From Actibacterium sp. 188UL27-1 (GTDB lineage Bacteria > Pseudomonadota > Alphaproteobacteria > Rhodobacterales > Rhodobacteraceae): DNA of 64,000 bases. The stretch covers positions 1 to 64,000 of the forward strand of contig NZ_JAFEUL010000018.1 in NCBI RefSeq assembly GCF_016901225.1, written 5' to 3'. The notes under the pieces were generated by a model. It did no database searches, was not told where the DNA came from, and saw nothing but the letters and a program-made list of their open reading frames with translations. A program made the translations under genes and the position numbers. How positions within the stretch are numbered: the stretch's first letter is position 1; the number at the start of each line of letters is the position of its first letter. Below, one piece after another: positions 18,662 through 27,559 of this stretch.

Positions 18662-20200
18662 ATGGACGGCAGGGCTGACACGCCAGAAAGCCAGACCGCG
18701 GATTGGGGCGCGTTCGGTCGGCCGATCTTCGACAATCCCGAAGCACGCGCCCTGTCGCGGGTTGGGGTGATTGATGTGGGCTCTAACTCGGTCCGGCTTG
18801 TGGTCTTTGACGGTGCGGCGCGGTCGCCCGCCTATTTTTACAACGAAAAGGTCATGTGCGGCCTGGGGCGGGACATGGGCGAGACCGGCCATTTACATCC
18901 CGAAGGCCGCGCGCGCGCCCTGTCTGCGATCAAACGGTTTGTGGCCTTGGCAGATGGCATGGGGATCCCGCCGCTGACCGCAGTGGCCACCGCTGCCGTC
19001 CGCTCTGCCACGGATGGTACAGATTTTTGCGCCCAGGTTCTGGAAGAGACCGGCCTTGATCTTTACGTCATTGACGGGGAGGAGGAGGCGCGCCTGTCTG
19101 CCCAGGGCGTCCTGCTTGGCTGGCCTGACGCGCAAGGCCTGGTGTGCGACATCGGCGGGTCCTCCATGGAGCTGGCCACCGTAGACGGCGGCGACGTTGG
19201 TGCGCGCGTCAGCTCTCCCCTTGGCCCACTGCGGTTGACCGGAAACAAGAACAAGCGGCGTGACCAAATCGACCATTGGCTAGACAAGATGGCGGAAACG
19301 ATCAAACCCCATCGCCGCCTCTACCTGGTTGGCGGATCGTGGCGCGCCGTGGCCCGGCTGGATATGGTCCGACGCGATTATCCGATGGCGGTTCTGCACG
19401 ATTACCAGATGACACCGCGTTCAATCCGCCAAACGCTGGATTGGGTAAAGGCCCATGACCTTGACGAACTGCGCCATATGGCCGGGCTTTCATCGGCCCG
19501 GATCTCGCTCGTACCCCTTGCAGGAGAGGTGCTGCGCCGCCTGATGAATCGTTTCGAGATCAAGCAGGTCACAACCTCAAGTTACGGAATCCGGGAGGGC
19601 ATGCTCTACGAACAGATGTCCCGGGATCTGCGCATGCGCAATCCCCTTATCGAAGCCTGCCGATATGACGAGGCCCGCAATGCCCGCCTGCCCGGCTTCG
19701 GACGCACGCTTTACAAGTTCATCTTGCCGATTTTTTCAACCACCCGGATGCCCAAACACCTGATCAAGGCGGCCTGCCTGTTGCACGATGTCAGCTGGCG
19801 CGCCCATCCCGATTACCGAGCGGAGGTCTGTTTCGACAATACAACCCGTGGCAATCTCGGCGGTATTGACCATGAAGGGCGGATTTTTCTGGGCCTCGCC
19901 CTGCTTCACCGCTACCGCAACGCCCGCCCCGGCAATCGGATCGAACCACTATTGGGACTGATCGGGCCCAAGATGACGAAACAGGCGGAAATTCTGGGCA
20001 AGGCGATGCGGTTCGGTGCCATGTTTTCTGTCGCGGCGCCCGAACGACTGGGTACTCTGCGCCACCGGCCCAAACGTCACGAATTGGAACTGACGCTGCC
20101 GCCCCGATCCGCCGCCCTTTACGGTGAGGTCGCCGCCGCCCGCTTCAACTCGCTCGCCCAAGCCCTAGATGCAGAACAAATCGTCAAGTTCACGAAATAA
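18662..20200 (+). CDS. ppx: Exopolyphosphatase / pppGpp phosphohydrolase (Ppx/GppA)
   Basis: A 512-residue member of the ASKHA Ppx/GppA family that releases phosphate from polyphosphate ends or converts pppGpp to ppGpp. GVIDVGSNSVRLVVFDG near residue 33 is the first phosphate-binding motif, DGEEEARLSAQGVLLG contains the catalytic glutamate, and DIGGSSMELA is the second phosphate loop. A C-terminal HD-like domain follows (CLLHDVSWRAHPDYRAE). The ATG at 18662 has AGAGG upstream and was preferred to 18599. It lies downstream of ppk1 and is probably co-transcribed. Sequence does not separate Ppx from GppA activity; proximity to ppk1 favours Ppx. Confidence 0.92.
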   Translation: MDGRADTPESQTADWGAFGRPIFDNPEARALSRVGVIDVGSNSVRLVVFDGAARSPAYFYNEKVMCGLGRDMGETGHLHPEGRARALSAIKRFVALADGMGIPPLTAVATAAVRSATDGTDFCAQVLEETGLDLYVIDGEEEARLSAQGVLLGWPDAQGLVCDIGGSSMELATVDGGDVGARVSSPLGPLRLTGNKNKRRDQIDHWLDKMAETIKPHRRLYLVGGSWRAVARLDMVRRDYPMAVLHDYQMTPRSIRQTLDWVKAHDLDELRHMAGLSSARISLVPLAGEVLRRLMNRFEIKQVTTSSYGIREGMLYEQMSRDLRMRNPLIEACRYDEARNARLPGFGRTLYKFILPIFSTTRMPKHLIKAACLLHDVSWRAHPDYRAEVCFDNTTRGNLGGIDHEGRIFLGLALLHRYRNARPGNRIEPLLGLIGPKMTKQAEILGKAMRFGAMFSVAAPERLGTLRHRPKRHELELTLPPRSAALYGEVAAARFNSLAQALDAEQIVKFTK

Positions 20201-20215
20201 CGACTGCCAAACCAA

Positions 20216-20319
20216 CTTCATTATGCGTTCGGAAATATCCCCGCCGGAGGCTTAAAATCTTACGGTGCAACAGAAGGATTGATGCCTCCGGCGGGGATAT
20301 TTCCGAACGCATAATGAAG
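20216..20319. repeat. Perfect 36-bp inverted repeat (extragenic palindrome, bidirectional terminator candidate)
   Basis: The left arm 20216-20251 and right arm 20284-20319 are exact reverse complements over 36 bases, with a 32-base spacer. The core GCCTCCGGCGGGGATATTT is an extragenic repeat motif familiar from roseobacter genomes. It lies between the convergent ppx and the small secreted-protein gene, ending six bases from the latter stop. Such a stem would fold very stably in RNA from both directions. Confidence 0.85.
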
Positions 20320-20324
20320 GCAGA

Positions 20325-20678
20325 TCAAAGCTCGATATCGCCAGATGGATCTGAGGGTAAAGGCGTCTTCCGCCGCAGGATGATATCGCCATTGGGCATG
20401 CGTTCTGGCGGATGATACATGTTCATCTCGCCCACCATATCCGCCAGTTCCCGAAATGCAGGTTCGATGTTGTCGGCCAAACCCCGCAGGGCTGGCTCGA
20501 GCTCTTCCATCATCTTGTCCATGTCGGGCTCGATCTCGTCGGCAAGTCCGCGAAAAAACATCATGGCACCGCGTTCGATCAGCCCCATGCCCTCGGACAT
20601 GTCACCGGATTGTTCCTCGGCGATGGCGGCAGATGTAGAAAGCGCGGCCAGGAGCGCCAATGCTTGTACGTGTTTCAT
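20325..20678 (-). CDS. Small secreted acidic protein of unknown function
   Basis: A 117-residue protein with signal peptide MKHVQALALLAALSTSAAIA. The mature part is rich in Glu, Met and Asp and contains two similar segments, FRGLADEIEPDMDKMMEEL and LRGLADNIEPAFRELADMV, which suggests an internal duplication of about 18 residues. It ends with HPPERMPNGDIILRRKTP. Such proteins occur widely in Rhodobacterales without assigned function. The ATG at 20678 starts the signal peptide; a TTG 18 bases upstream is possible. It is probably periplasmic. The stop lies next to the large inverted repeat. Confidence 0.75.
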   Translation of the reverse strand: MKHVQALALLAALSTSAAIAEEQSGDMSEGMGLIERGAMMFFRGLADEIEPDMDKMMEELEPALRGLADNIEPAFRELADMVGEMNMYHPPERMPNGDIILRRKTPLPSDPSGDIEL

Positions 20679-20716
20679 TTTGCCAATGTATATCAAATCA
20701 GCCGGCGTTTGAACGG

Positions 20717-21730
20717 TCAGAGTGAAATATCCAACGTGACAGGAAAATGATCGCTGGCCGTCAGAAGGGCCTCCCGCAATGCGTGATCCTGAAAACAGGG
20801 ACCATCGTCAAAAGGGTGCCAGATCCGCCAGATTGGCTCGCGCTTGGCCAGATCAGGTGACACCATGATGTAATCCAACAGGGCCGACAGGTAGCGCTGT
20901 TCGTGTGGTTGCCAGAACCGGGCCGTTTCAAATCGCCCCGCGGTCGGACCCGACAGGGCCTGTTTCGCATGGGGTTCAACGAGTGCTGGCGCGGTGTCCT
21001 CCCCCCAGCCCAGCACAATCTCCAGGCCAGATCGTCCGAAGAGTTGTTCATACTCGTCCAAACCCGGGCCGTCGTTGAAATCGCCCAAGACGATCAAGGC
21101 CTCTGCGGCGTTCAAATGAGCGACCACACGGCGGCGCAACCAGATGCATTGGGCCAGTTGCTTGCGACGGTTGGCAATGGCGATGCGCAGCACATCTGCC
21201 TCCGATTTCGCCCCATGGGGTGCCTTTGATTTCACATGAACACCGATCACACGGATGACCTGCCCCCCCGCCGTGACCTTCAGTTCCAAGGGCGGCTTAG
21301 AAAAGACGACCCGATCCGGCGTGTCATCGATATCCAGATCAATGTCGAAGGCGTCGTCAAAGCGCGGTACATCGCCTGCCTCTGAGGGGTCATGGAGTGC
21401 ACCCAGGCGCTCGGGGTCGAAAAGCAGCGCGATCTCCTGCTGTGTATCATTGGCAAACCCGATCACCGCACGGCGCGCCCGTAGTCCAGCCCAGGCGGCA
21501 AAGTGTTCAAGTGCCGGGCCCGTGCGGCGAACCCGACCGGTATCTGGGGCCTCAACGACCAGCGCGGCATCCGCATCGAGCGCGCGAAAAACATGGCGTA
21601 GTGCCTTAGCCTGCTGGGCCCGCGTCACATCGCGCCGACCAGACCAACCCCCATCCAGAAACAGTGCGCCCGCATCGTCAAAAAGCGCGTCGAACCATTC
21701 GACATTATAAGTGGCGATCCTCAGATCCAT
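20717..21730 (-). CDS. Endonuclease/exonuclease/phosphatase (EEP) family protein
   Basis: A 337-residue protein with the DNase I-like fold. The metal and catalytic motifs are RIATYNVEWF at the N-terminus, GVHVKSK in the middle, VLGDFNDGP near residue 218 and the terminal SDHFPVTLD. Members hydrolyse phosphodiester or phosphate bonds in nucleic acids, lipids or inositol phosphates. No signal peptide is seen, so it acts in the cytoplasm. Its ATG shares one base with the stop of the djlA-like gene (TGATG), so the two are coupled. The substrate is not assigned. Confidence 0.85.
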   Translation of the reverse strand: MDLRIATYNVEWFDALFDDAGALFLDGGWSGRRDVTRAQQAKALRHVFRALDADAALVVEAPDTGRVRRTGPALEHFAAWAGLRARRAVIGFANDTQQEIALLFDPERLGALHDPSEAGDVPRFDDAFDIDLDIDDTPDRVVFSKPPLELKVTAGGQVIRVIGVHVKSKAPHGAKSEADVLRIAIANRRKQLAQCIWLRRRVVAHLNAAEALIVLGDFNDGPGLDEYEQLFGRSGLEIVLGWGEDTAPALVEPHAKQALSGPTAGRFETARFWQPHEQRYLSALLDYIMVSPDLAKREPIWRIWHPFDDGPCFQDHALREALLTASDHFPVTLDISL

Positions 21731-22401
21731 CAGCCGCCGATCTCTTCCCAGGCGCGGTTGATCGCGATCAGGCGTTTCTCGGCCAGTTTCACGGCCTCTT
21801 CCGGGACACCGCGCGCCAGCATGACATCCGGGTGGCTTTCACGCACCAGACGGCGCCAGGCCACGCGGATCTCTTCGCGGCTGGCGCCAGGCTCGACCCC
21901 CAGAACATCATGGGGGTCGGGGCGGCTATCGGGAACGAACCGCGCCCGGATGGAACGGAAATCGCGCCCCTGCACGCCAAAGATCTCGGCCACGCGCTTG
22001 AGGAATTCGTTCTCGTTGGGGTGATACTCCCCATCGGCCATGGCGATATGAAACAACCCCTCCAGCAGGTCAACAAGAGCGGCATGGCCCTGATCGAACA
22101 TACTGCCGATCCGGGTCGCATATTCCTCGAACCCGGCCACGTCCTGGCGGGCCAGGTTAAAGACGCGGGCCGCATTAGCTTCCTCGGATTCGGGAATGGT
22201 AAAGATCTCCCGAAAGGCCGTGACCTCATCGCGGGTGACCATGCCGTCGGCCTTGGCCATCTTGGCCCCCAGGGCAATGACGGCAATTGCAAAGGCGACC
22301 GACCGTTCCGGCGGCGCGCGCAGCCGGTCAAAGACCGTCGCCAGCCCTTCCCCCTGTGCCAGTGCCGCAACGGCGTCAGCTATTCTGCTCCAAATCGACA
22401 T
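21730..22401 (-). CDS. DjlA-like protein (TerB domain plus J domain)
   Basis: A 223-residue protein in two parts. Residues about 25-140 form a TerB-like helical domain (MAKADGMVTRDEVTAFREIF and MADGEYHPNENEFLKRVAEIFG, both with acidic pairs that may bind metal). The C-terminal about 60 residues are a DnaJ J domain with the essential HPD motif in RESHPDVM. J domains stimulate Hsp70/DnaK ATPase. Unlike DjlA of E. coli there is no clear N-terminal membrane helix. The ATG at 22401 with AGGA eight bases upstream is preferred to a TTG at 22407. It is followed by the EEP gene. Confidence 0.88.
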   Translation of the reverse strand: MSIWSRIADAVAALAQGEGLATVFDRLRAPPERSVAFAIAVIALGAKMAKADGMVTRDEVTAFREIFTIPESEEANAARVFNLARQDVAGFEEYATRIGSMFDQGHAALVDLLEGLFHIAMADGEYHPNENEFLKRVAEIFGVQGRDFRSIRARFVPDSRPDPHDVLGVEPGASREEIRVAWRRLVRESHPDVMLARGVPEEAVKLAEKRLIAINRAWEEIGG

Positions 22402-22468
22402 GAACAAAATCCTAACCCACCGTCAGGGGGCGGAAAAGTACGGTATTACGTAAGGATAGGGTGCTTTG

Positions 22469-23071
22469 TTACCCCAGTTCGCGCGTCCCATGGGGGGTCT
22501 GGATTCTGGCCCGCAACCCGGCGGGACCGGCCACAAACGACACGCGGTCATCCTGGAACGGAAGGCTTTCGCGCAACGCGTCTGCATCGGGATGGGACAC
22601 GTCAAGCTGCAACAGGCGGGCGCCGATATCCGGCAAAGCCGCTGCCGGATGCGGTCCATCCCACGTGATCAAGGCGGGATGCATATTGTCGAATGGCAAA
22701 ATGCCGGTTGCCGGCACGGCCATGCGCCAGCGATACGCCCCGCGGGCCAAGTCAACGGGCTGACCGGCCCCCGGATCCACTTGGCCCAGCGCTTGGTCGA
22801 TGTCATCGGATCGCAGAATCCAGTTGGTCACGCGCGGCTTACCCTGGAACCGGTCCAGATCGAACCACCTCGGATAGGCTGGCGGTGGCGCATCCGGGTC
22901 AATGGTGATGACCTCCAGATATTCGGCAGGGCCAAGGGACATCAGAGCGTTATGCGTACCGAAATGGGCATGTTGGCCACCGGGCTGCAAAGACAGCCCG
23001 AGTTGCTCTTCGACCCAGCCGGTACCGGTGGCCAGATCAGGAGCTGCGATGGCGATATGGTCGAAAAGCAT
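22469..23071 (-). CDS. VOC-superfamily protein (glyoxalase-like domain)
   Basis: A 200-residue protein of the vicinal-oxygen-chelate superfamily. MLFDHIAIAAPDLATGTGWVE is the typical opening strand with the metal-binding histidine, and HAHFGTHNALMSLGPAEYLEVI contains the next ligand positions. Members are metal-dependent lyases, isomerases or dioxygenases, or binding proteins. It is longer than methylmalonyl-CoA epimerase and does not resemble it closely, so it should not be taken as the missing epimerase of the nearby propionate genes. GAGGTG precedes the ATG. It is divergent from nhaA. Confidence 0.85.
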   Translation of the reverse strand: MLFDHIAIAAPDLATGTGWVEEQLGLSLQPGGQHAHFGTHNALMSLGPAEYLEVITIDPDAPPPAYPRWFDLDRFQGKPRVTNWILRSDDIDQALGQVDPGAGQPVDLARGAYRWRMAVPATGILPFDNMHPALITWDGPHPAAALPDIGARLLQLDVSHPDADALRESLPFQDDRVSFVAGPAGLRARIQTPHGTRELG

Positions 23072-23197
23072 AAATTCACCTCGGTTTGACAGTACAAAGG
23101 GCTATTTTTTGTGATTTTGTGCAGTCCTGTATTGCACCAAACGCAGCATGCGTTACTCCCCCGTTCAATGGTAGACCTCGCAACTTGGATGATTTGA

Positions 23198-24394
23198 ATG
23201 GCCATTTCCAGCACCATAGAACGCCTTTTCCGCCATGATGCCGCGGGGGGTGTTTTGTTGATGCTATCGGCCATTGCAGCGCTTGTCGTGGCCAATAGTG
23301 CGCTTGCGCCGTTCTATGACAGCATTCTGGGGGCCTATCTGTCGGTCTTGATCGATGGCGAGGACCTGTCGAAACCGGTGATCTTGTGGATCAATGACGG
23401 TTTGATGGCGATCTTCTTTTTCTATGTCGGGTTGGAGTTGAAGCGCGAATTGCTGGAAGGCAAGCTGAAGAACCCGCGCGACGTGGTGTTGCCCGGCTTG
23501 GCCGCTGTCGGGGGCATGGCCTTGCCCGCCATCATTTTTGCCATGATCAACTGGGGGGACCCGGTACGGATGACAGGCTGGGCGATCCCGGCTGCCACGG
23601 ACATTGCCTTTGCGCTGGGAGTTCTGGCGCTGCTGGGCAGCCGAGCGCCCATATCTCTCAAGATCTTTTTGCTGACCCTGGCCATTCTGGATGACATGGG
23701 CGCGATCCTCATCATCGCCTTTTTCTATACCGAGGAACTTAAGGTCACCTACCTGGTGATGGCTTTTGTCCCCTTGGCGGCGATGGTCATCCTCAACCTC
23801 AGGGCCGTCCACCGGACCGGGCCGATCCTGATGCTGGGTGTTGTGTTGTGGTATCTGGTGCTGAAATCCGGCATCCATGCAACACTGGCGGGGGTGATCC
23901 TGGCATTCTGCATCCCGCTGAAAGATCGCTGGGGCAAATCCCCGCTGCATTCACTGGAACATGGGGTTCAACCCTATGTCACATTCCTGATCGTGCCGAT
24001 CTTTGCCTTTGCCAATGCAGGCGTTGTACTGGACGGGTTGTCCCTTGCCGACCTCCTTGCGCCGTTGCCGTTGGGGATCACACTGGGTTTGATCGTGGGC
24101 AAGCAGATTGGCGTGTTCGGGTTCACCTGGGCCACAGTGAAGCTGGGCTATGCCCGCCTGCCCCATGGCGCCAACTGGCTGCATATTTACGGTGTGGCCT
24201 GCCTGGCCGGGATCGGGTTCACCATGTCATTGTTCATCGGGTCGCTCAGCTTTGACGATCCGATCCTGATGAACCAGGTGCGGCTGGGTGTTCTGGCCGG
24301 TTCCGTCATCTCTGCCGTGATGGGATATGGGGCGTTGATCGTGGCCTCCCGCAAGGCCACCGAAGAGGATGCGGATCCGGTGCCTGCCCAGTAA
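23198..24394 (+). CDS. nhaA: Na+/H+ antiporter NhaA
   Basis: A 398-residue inner-membrane antiporter exchanging sodium for protons, with about 12 helices. The N-terminal FRHDAAGGVLLMLSAIAALVVANS, the helix FFFYVGLELKRELLEG, the ATDIAFALGVLALLG segment with the conserved aspartate, and the paired aspartates in LAILDDMGAILIIAFFYT are diagnostic; the last pair corresponds to D163 and D164 of E. coli. The ATG at 23198 has only a weak ribosome site (GGATGA). It stands alone, divergent from the VOC gene. Confidence 0.96.
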   Translation: MAISSTIERLFRHDAAGGVLLMLSAIAALVVANSALAPFYDSILGAYLSVLIDGEDLSKPVILWINDGLMAIFFFYVGLELKRELLEGKLKNPRDVVLPGLAAVGGMALPAIIFAMINWGDPVRMTGWAIPAATDIAFALGVLALLGSRAPISLKIFLLTLAILDDMGAILIIAFFYTEELKVTYLVMAFVPLAAMVILNLRAVHRTGPILMLGVVLWYLVLKSGIHATLAGVILAFCIPLKDRWGKSPLHSLEHGVQPYVTFLIVPIFAFANAGVVLDGLSLADLLAPLPLGITLGLIVGKQIGVFGFTWATVKLGYARLPHGANWLHIYGVACLAGIGFTMSLFIGSLSFDDPILMNQVRLGVLAGSVISAVMGYGALIVASRKATEEDADPVPAQ

Positions 24395-24416
24395 CATCCG
24401 TCAGGCCGCTGCGGGC

Positions 24417-24797
24417 TCAGGTGACGCCAAGAATGGCGATATCCGCATAGACCCGCCAGTCGCAGATCCTGTCCCCGTCAAATCGGTAAATGTCGGTGCA
24501 AGGCAGATCGATCGGCGCATCATCGGCGACCCGTTGGAAATGAGAGATCACTTCGATCACCGCTGTCTGGGTGGCGTCGTCCTCGGCCTGCCAGCACAGG
24601 GTATGGCCAGTCCAGCGGATCCGGGCGGCCTGGCTTTCCATATAGCGGCGGATCCCGTCTATGCCTGCCACTGGTTCCCGGGCGCCCACACGGTAGCGGA
24701 CATCCGGTGTGAAGAACTGCGCGCCCGTCTCCCAGTCGCCCGCACCCAGCAGATGTTCCATCTGCGCGATGCGCTCCAACCGGGAATAGTTGCTCAT
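24417..24797 (-). CDS. NTF2/SnoaL-like small protein
   Basis: A 126-residue protein with the alpha+beta barrel pattern of SnoaL-like or nuclear transport factor 2-like proteins: an N-terminal helix ([18 protein letters not shown]), a middle [13 protein letters not shown] segment, and a terminal [19 protein letters not shown] strand. Its ATG overlaps the mutase stop by four bases (ATGA), so it is translated with methylmalonyl-CoA mutase. Family members are isomerases, dehydratases or binding proteins; the linkage suggests a helper role in propionate metabolism, which is inference. Confidence 0.8.
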   Translation of the reverse strand: MSNYSRLERIAQMEHLLGAGDWETGAQFFTPDVRYRVGAREPVAGIDGIRRYMESQAARIRWTGHTLCWQAEDDATQTAVIEVISHFQRVADDAPIDLPCTDIYRFDGDRICDWRVYADIAILGVT

Positions 24798-26938
24798 TCC
24801 GCAGCCTCGGGCCGCGCCTTGCGGATCAGATTCAGGATGTCCTGAGCCGCGCTGGGAATATTCGTGCCCGGGCCAAAGATCGCTTTGACGCCGGCATCAT
24901 AGAGATACTGATAATCCTGTTGGGGGATCACGCCACCGCAGATCACGATGATCTCTCCCGCGCCCTGCTGTTTCAGAGCGGTGATCAGTTTGGGAGCGAG
25001 GGTCTTGTGGCCCGCAGCCTGGGAACTGATGCCAATGACATGGACATCGTTGTCGATGGCATCCTGCGCGGCCTCGTCCGGGGTCTGGAACAGGGGGCCC
25101 ACATCCACATCAAAGCCAATATCGGCGAAAGCCGTGGCAATGACCTTGGCGCCGCGGTCATGGCCGTCCTGGCCCATCTTGACGACGAGCATGCGCGGGC
25201 GGCGCCCCTCGGCCTCGGCAAAGGCCTCGACCGATGTCTGGATGGCAGCGAAATCATCATCGCCTTCGTAGGCGGCGCCATAGACACCGGCCAGCGTCTT
25301 GACCTCGGCCCGGTGGCGGCCAAAGGCCTGTTCCATGGCCAGGCTGATTTCACCGACCGTGGCGCGGGCGCGCGCGGCTTCCACGGCCAGCGCGAGGAGA
25401 TTCCCCTCACCGGTGGAGGCGGCCTGCTCAAGCGCCGCAAGGGCGCCATCGCAAGCCGCCGCATCACGCGTGCCGCGGATGCCCGCCAGTTGCGTGACCT
25501 GTGCCTCCCGCACGGCTGTATTATCGATATCGCGGATGTCGATCGGGTCCTCTTGGTCAAGGCGATACTTGTTGACGCCGACAATGACCTCCTCACCGCG
25601 GTCGATCATGGCCTGGCGCCGGGCGGCGGTTTCCTCGATCCGCAGCTTGGGCATGCCAGAGGCCACGGCCTTGGTCATGCCCCCCATCTCCTCGACTTCT
25701 TCGATCAGGGCCCAGGCCTGGTCCGCCAGTTCCGCGGTCAGGTTTTCGACATAGTAACTGCCCGCCAGCGGATCGACGACATTGGTAATGCCCGTTTCCT
25801 CTTGCAGGATCAGTTGGGTATTGCGTGCGATGCGAGACGCGAAATCGGTGGGCAGCGCAATCGCCTCGTCCAAGGCGTTGGTGTGCAACGACTGGGTCCC
25901 ACCAAGTGCCGCAGCCATAGCCTCGTAAGCGGTGCGGACCACGTTGTTATAGGGGTCTTGCTCTTGCAAACTGACACCGGAAGTCTGGCAATGGGTGCGC
26001 AACATCGATGATTTGGGGTTTTTCGGCTCGAACTCCGCCATGATCCGGTGCCAGAGCAGGCGCGCCGCCCGCAGCTTGGCCGCTTCCATGAAGAAATTCA
26101 TCCCGATGGCAAAGAAAAACGATAGCCGCCCGGCAAAGGCATCCACATCCATCCCCCGACTGATCGCGGCGCGCACATATTCGCGGCCATCGGCCAGGGT
26201 GTAGGCCAGTTCCTGCACCAGGTTCGCACCCGCCTCCTGCATGTGATAGCCGGAAATGCTGATCGAGTTGAACTTCGGCATCTCAGCCGCCGTGTATTCA
26301 ATGATATCCGCGATGATCCGCATCGACGGCTCAGGAGGATAAACGTAAGTGTTGCGCACCATGAACTCCTTCAGAATGTCGTTCTGAATGGTGCCCGACA
26401 GGACCGCACGGTCATGGCCCTGCTCTTCGCCGGTGACGATGAAATTGGCCAAGATCGGGATCACGGCACCGTTCATCGTCATCGATACGCTGACCTTGTC
26501 CAGGGGGATGCCGTCGAACAGCACTTTCATGTCCTCGACCGAATCGATGGCGACGCCGGCCTTGCCGACATCCCCTTCGACCCGGGGATGGTCACTATCA
26601 TAGCCCCGGTGGGTTGCCAGATCGAAGGCCACGCTGACACCCTGCTGCCCGGCCGCCAAGGCCTTGCGGTAAAACGCATTGCTTTCCTCGGCGGTGGAGA
26701 AGCCTGCGTATTGCCGGATTGTCCAGGGGCGGCCCGCATACATTGTGGCCTTGACCCCGCGCGTGAACGGCGCCTGCCCAGGCACGCCCCCCATATGGTC
26801 CAGGCCCACCGTGTCTGCCGCCGTGTAGACCGGCTTGACCCGGATCCCTTCCAGCGTCTCCCAGGTCAGATCCTCCACCGCGCGTCCGCGCAACTCCTTC
26901 GCGGCAAGCTCTTTCCAGTCCTCAGGCAGATCTGTCAT
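24794..26938 (-). CDS. mcm: Methylmalonyl-CoA mutase
   Basis: A 714-residue adenosylcobalamin enzyme converting (R)-methylmalonyl-CoA to succinyl-CoA. The N-terminal TIM barrel contains [17 protein letters not shown] and [19 protein letters not shown], which contact substrate and cofactor. The C-terminal B12-binding domain has the DxHxxG motif in [11 protein letters not shown] at about residue 588, then ISSQAAGH and [10 protein letters not shown] single chain carries both parts and both sites, the homodimeric type. AAGGAG lies seven bases before the ATG at 26938; the longer frame to 27046 is not family-like. It closes the pathway that begins with the pccA and pccB products. Confidence 0.96.
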   Translation of the reverse strand: MTDLPEDWKELAAKELRGRAVEDLTWETLEGIRVKPVYTAADTVGLDHMGGVPGQAPFTRGVKATMYAGRPWTIRQYAGFSTAEESNAFYRKALAAGQQGVSVAFDLATHRGYDSDHPRVEGDVGKAGVAIDSVEDMKVLFDGIPLDKVSVSMTMNGAVIPILANFIVTGEEQGHDRAVLSGTIQNDILKEFMVRNTYVYPPEPSMRIIADIIEYTAAEMPKFNSISISGYHMQEAGANLVQELAYTLADGREYVRAAISRGMDVDAFAGRLSFFFAIGMNFFMEAAKLRAARLLWHRIMAEFEPKNPKSSMLRTHCQTSGVSLQEQDPYNNVVRTAYEAMAAALGGTQSLHTNALDEAIALPTDFASRIARNTQLILQEETGITNVVDPLAGSYYVENLTAELADQAWALIEEVEEMGGMTKAVASGMPKLRIEETAARRQAMIDRGEEVIVGVNKYRLDQEDPIDIRDIDNTAVREAQVTQLAGIRGTRDAAACDGALAALEQAASTGEGNLLALAVEAARARATVGEISLAMEQAFGRHRAEVKTLAGVYGAAYEGDDDFAAIQTSVEAFAEAEGRRPRMLVVKMGQDGHDRGAKVIATAFADIGFDVDVGPLFQTPDEAAQDAIDNDVHVIGISSQAAGHKTLAPKLITALKQQGAGEIIVICGGVIPQQDYQYLYDAGVKAIFGPGTNIPSAAQDILNLIRKARPEAAE

Positions 26939-27087
26939 CGGGCACTCCTTGGGTCGGCGGCAACCCGGCAAATACCGCACGCTGCCAGTGTTCAGATGGA
27001 TCGCGCCGCGGCATTCCGGGCGCACACGAAAATTTGGGCATTCCAACCGGCGTCGGGCGGCTTATATGGGCAATGACCGGAGGCTTC

Positions 27088-27558
27088 ATGAAACCAATCA
27101 TACCACTTCTTTTGGCAATCGGCCTGACAGGCCCGGCCGCATTGGCCCAAGACACCACATCGGCCGAAACGGCGGCCACACCTGAGGGCGTGACCGTCAT
27201 CGACGCAAACCAAGTCGATCTGGGCGAATTCCTGTGGCAAAAGCGCCCCGTGGTCGTCTTTGCCCAGACCCAACTTGATCCGGCCTTTACCCGCCAGATG
27301 GAGTTGTTGACCGCCCGCAGCGAAGAATTGCGCGAGCGCGATGTGGTCATCATCACGGATACCGATCCGTCAGAGCCTACGGAATTGCGTCGCAAACTGC
27401 GCCCACGCGGCTTCATGTTGGTGCTCATCGGCAAGGATGGCGGCGTCAAGCTGCGCAAACCCTTCCCCTGGGACGTGCGCGAGATCAGCCGCTCCATCGA
27501 CAAGATGCCCCTGCGGAAACAGGAATTGCGGGACCGCAAGCTGGAGTTGTCGCAATAG
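27088..27558 (+). CDS. DUF4174-type secreted protein
   Basis: A 156-residue protein with signal peptide MKPIIPLLLAIGLTGPAALA, so exported to the periplasm. The mature part has LGEFLWQKRPVVVFAQTQLDPAF and RDVVIITDTDP followed by LRPRGFMLVLIGKDGGVKLRKP, the pattern of DUF4174, a thioredoxin-like fold without the CxxC active site. Function is unknown. GGAGG precedes the ATG at 27088. The gene is divergent from the mutase and ends one base before the convergent membrane-protein gene. Confidence 0.8.
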   Translation: MKPIIPLLLAIGLTGPAALAQDTTSAETAATPEGVTVIDANQVDLGEFLWQKRPVVVFAQTQLDPAFTRQMELLTARSEELRERDVVIITDTDPSEPTELRRKLRPRGFMLVLIGKDGGVKLRKPFPWDVREISRSIDKMPLRKQELRDRKLELSQ

Positions 27559-27559
27559 A

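Noticed and set aside
22469-23071. VOC protein as the missing methylmalonyl-CoA epimerase
   Set aside because: It is about 200 residues against about 135 for the epimerase, lacks the expected overall pattern and is not in the propionate operons.
24920-26011. A 363-residue open frame on the plus strand inside the mutase gene
   Set aside because: It is antisense to a well-supported methylmalonyl-CoA mutase and has the repetitive Gly/Asp/His/Val composition of a GC-rich shadow frame.
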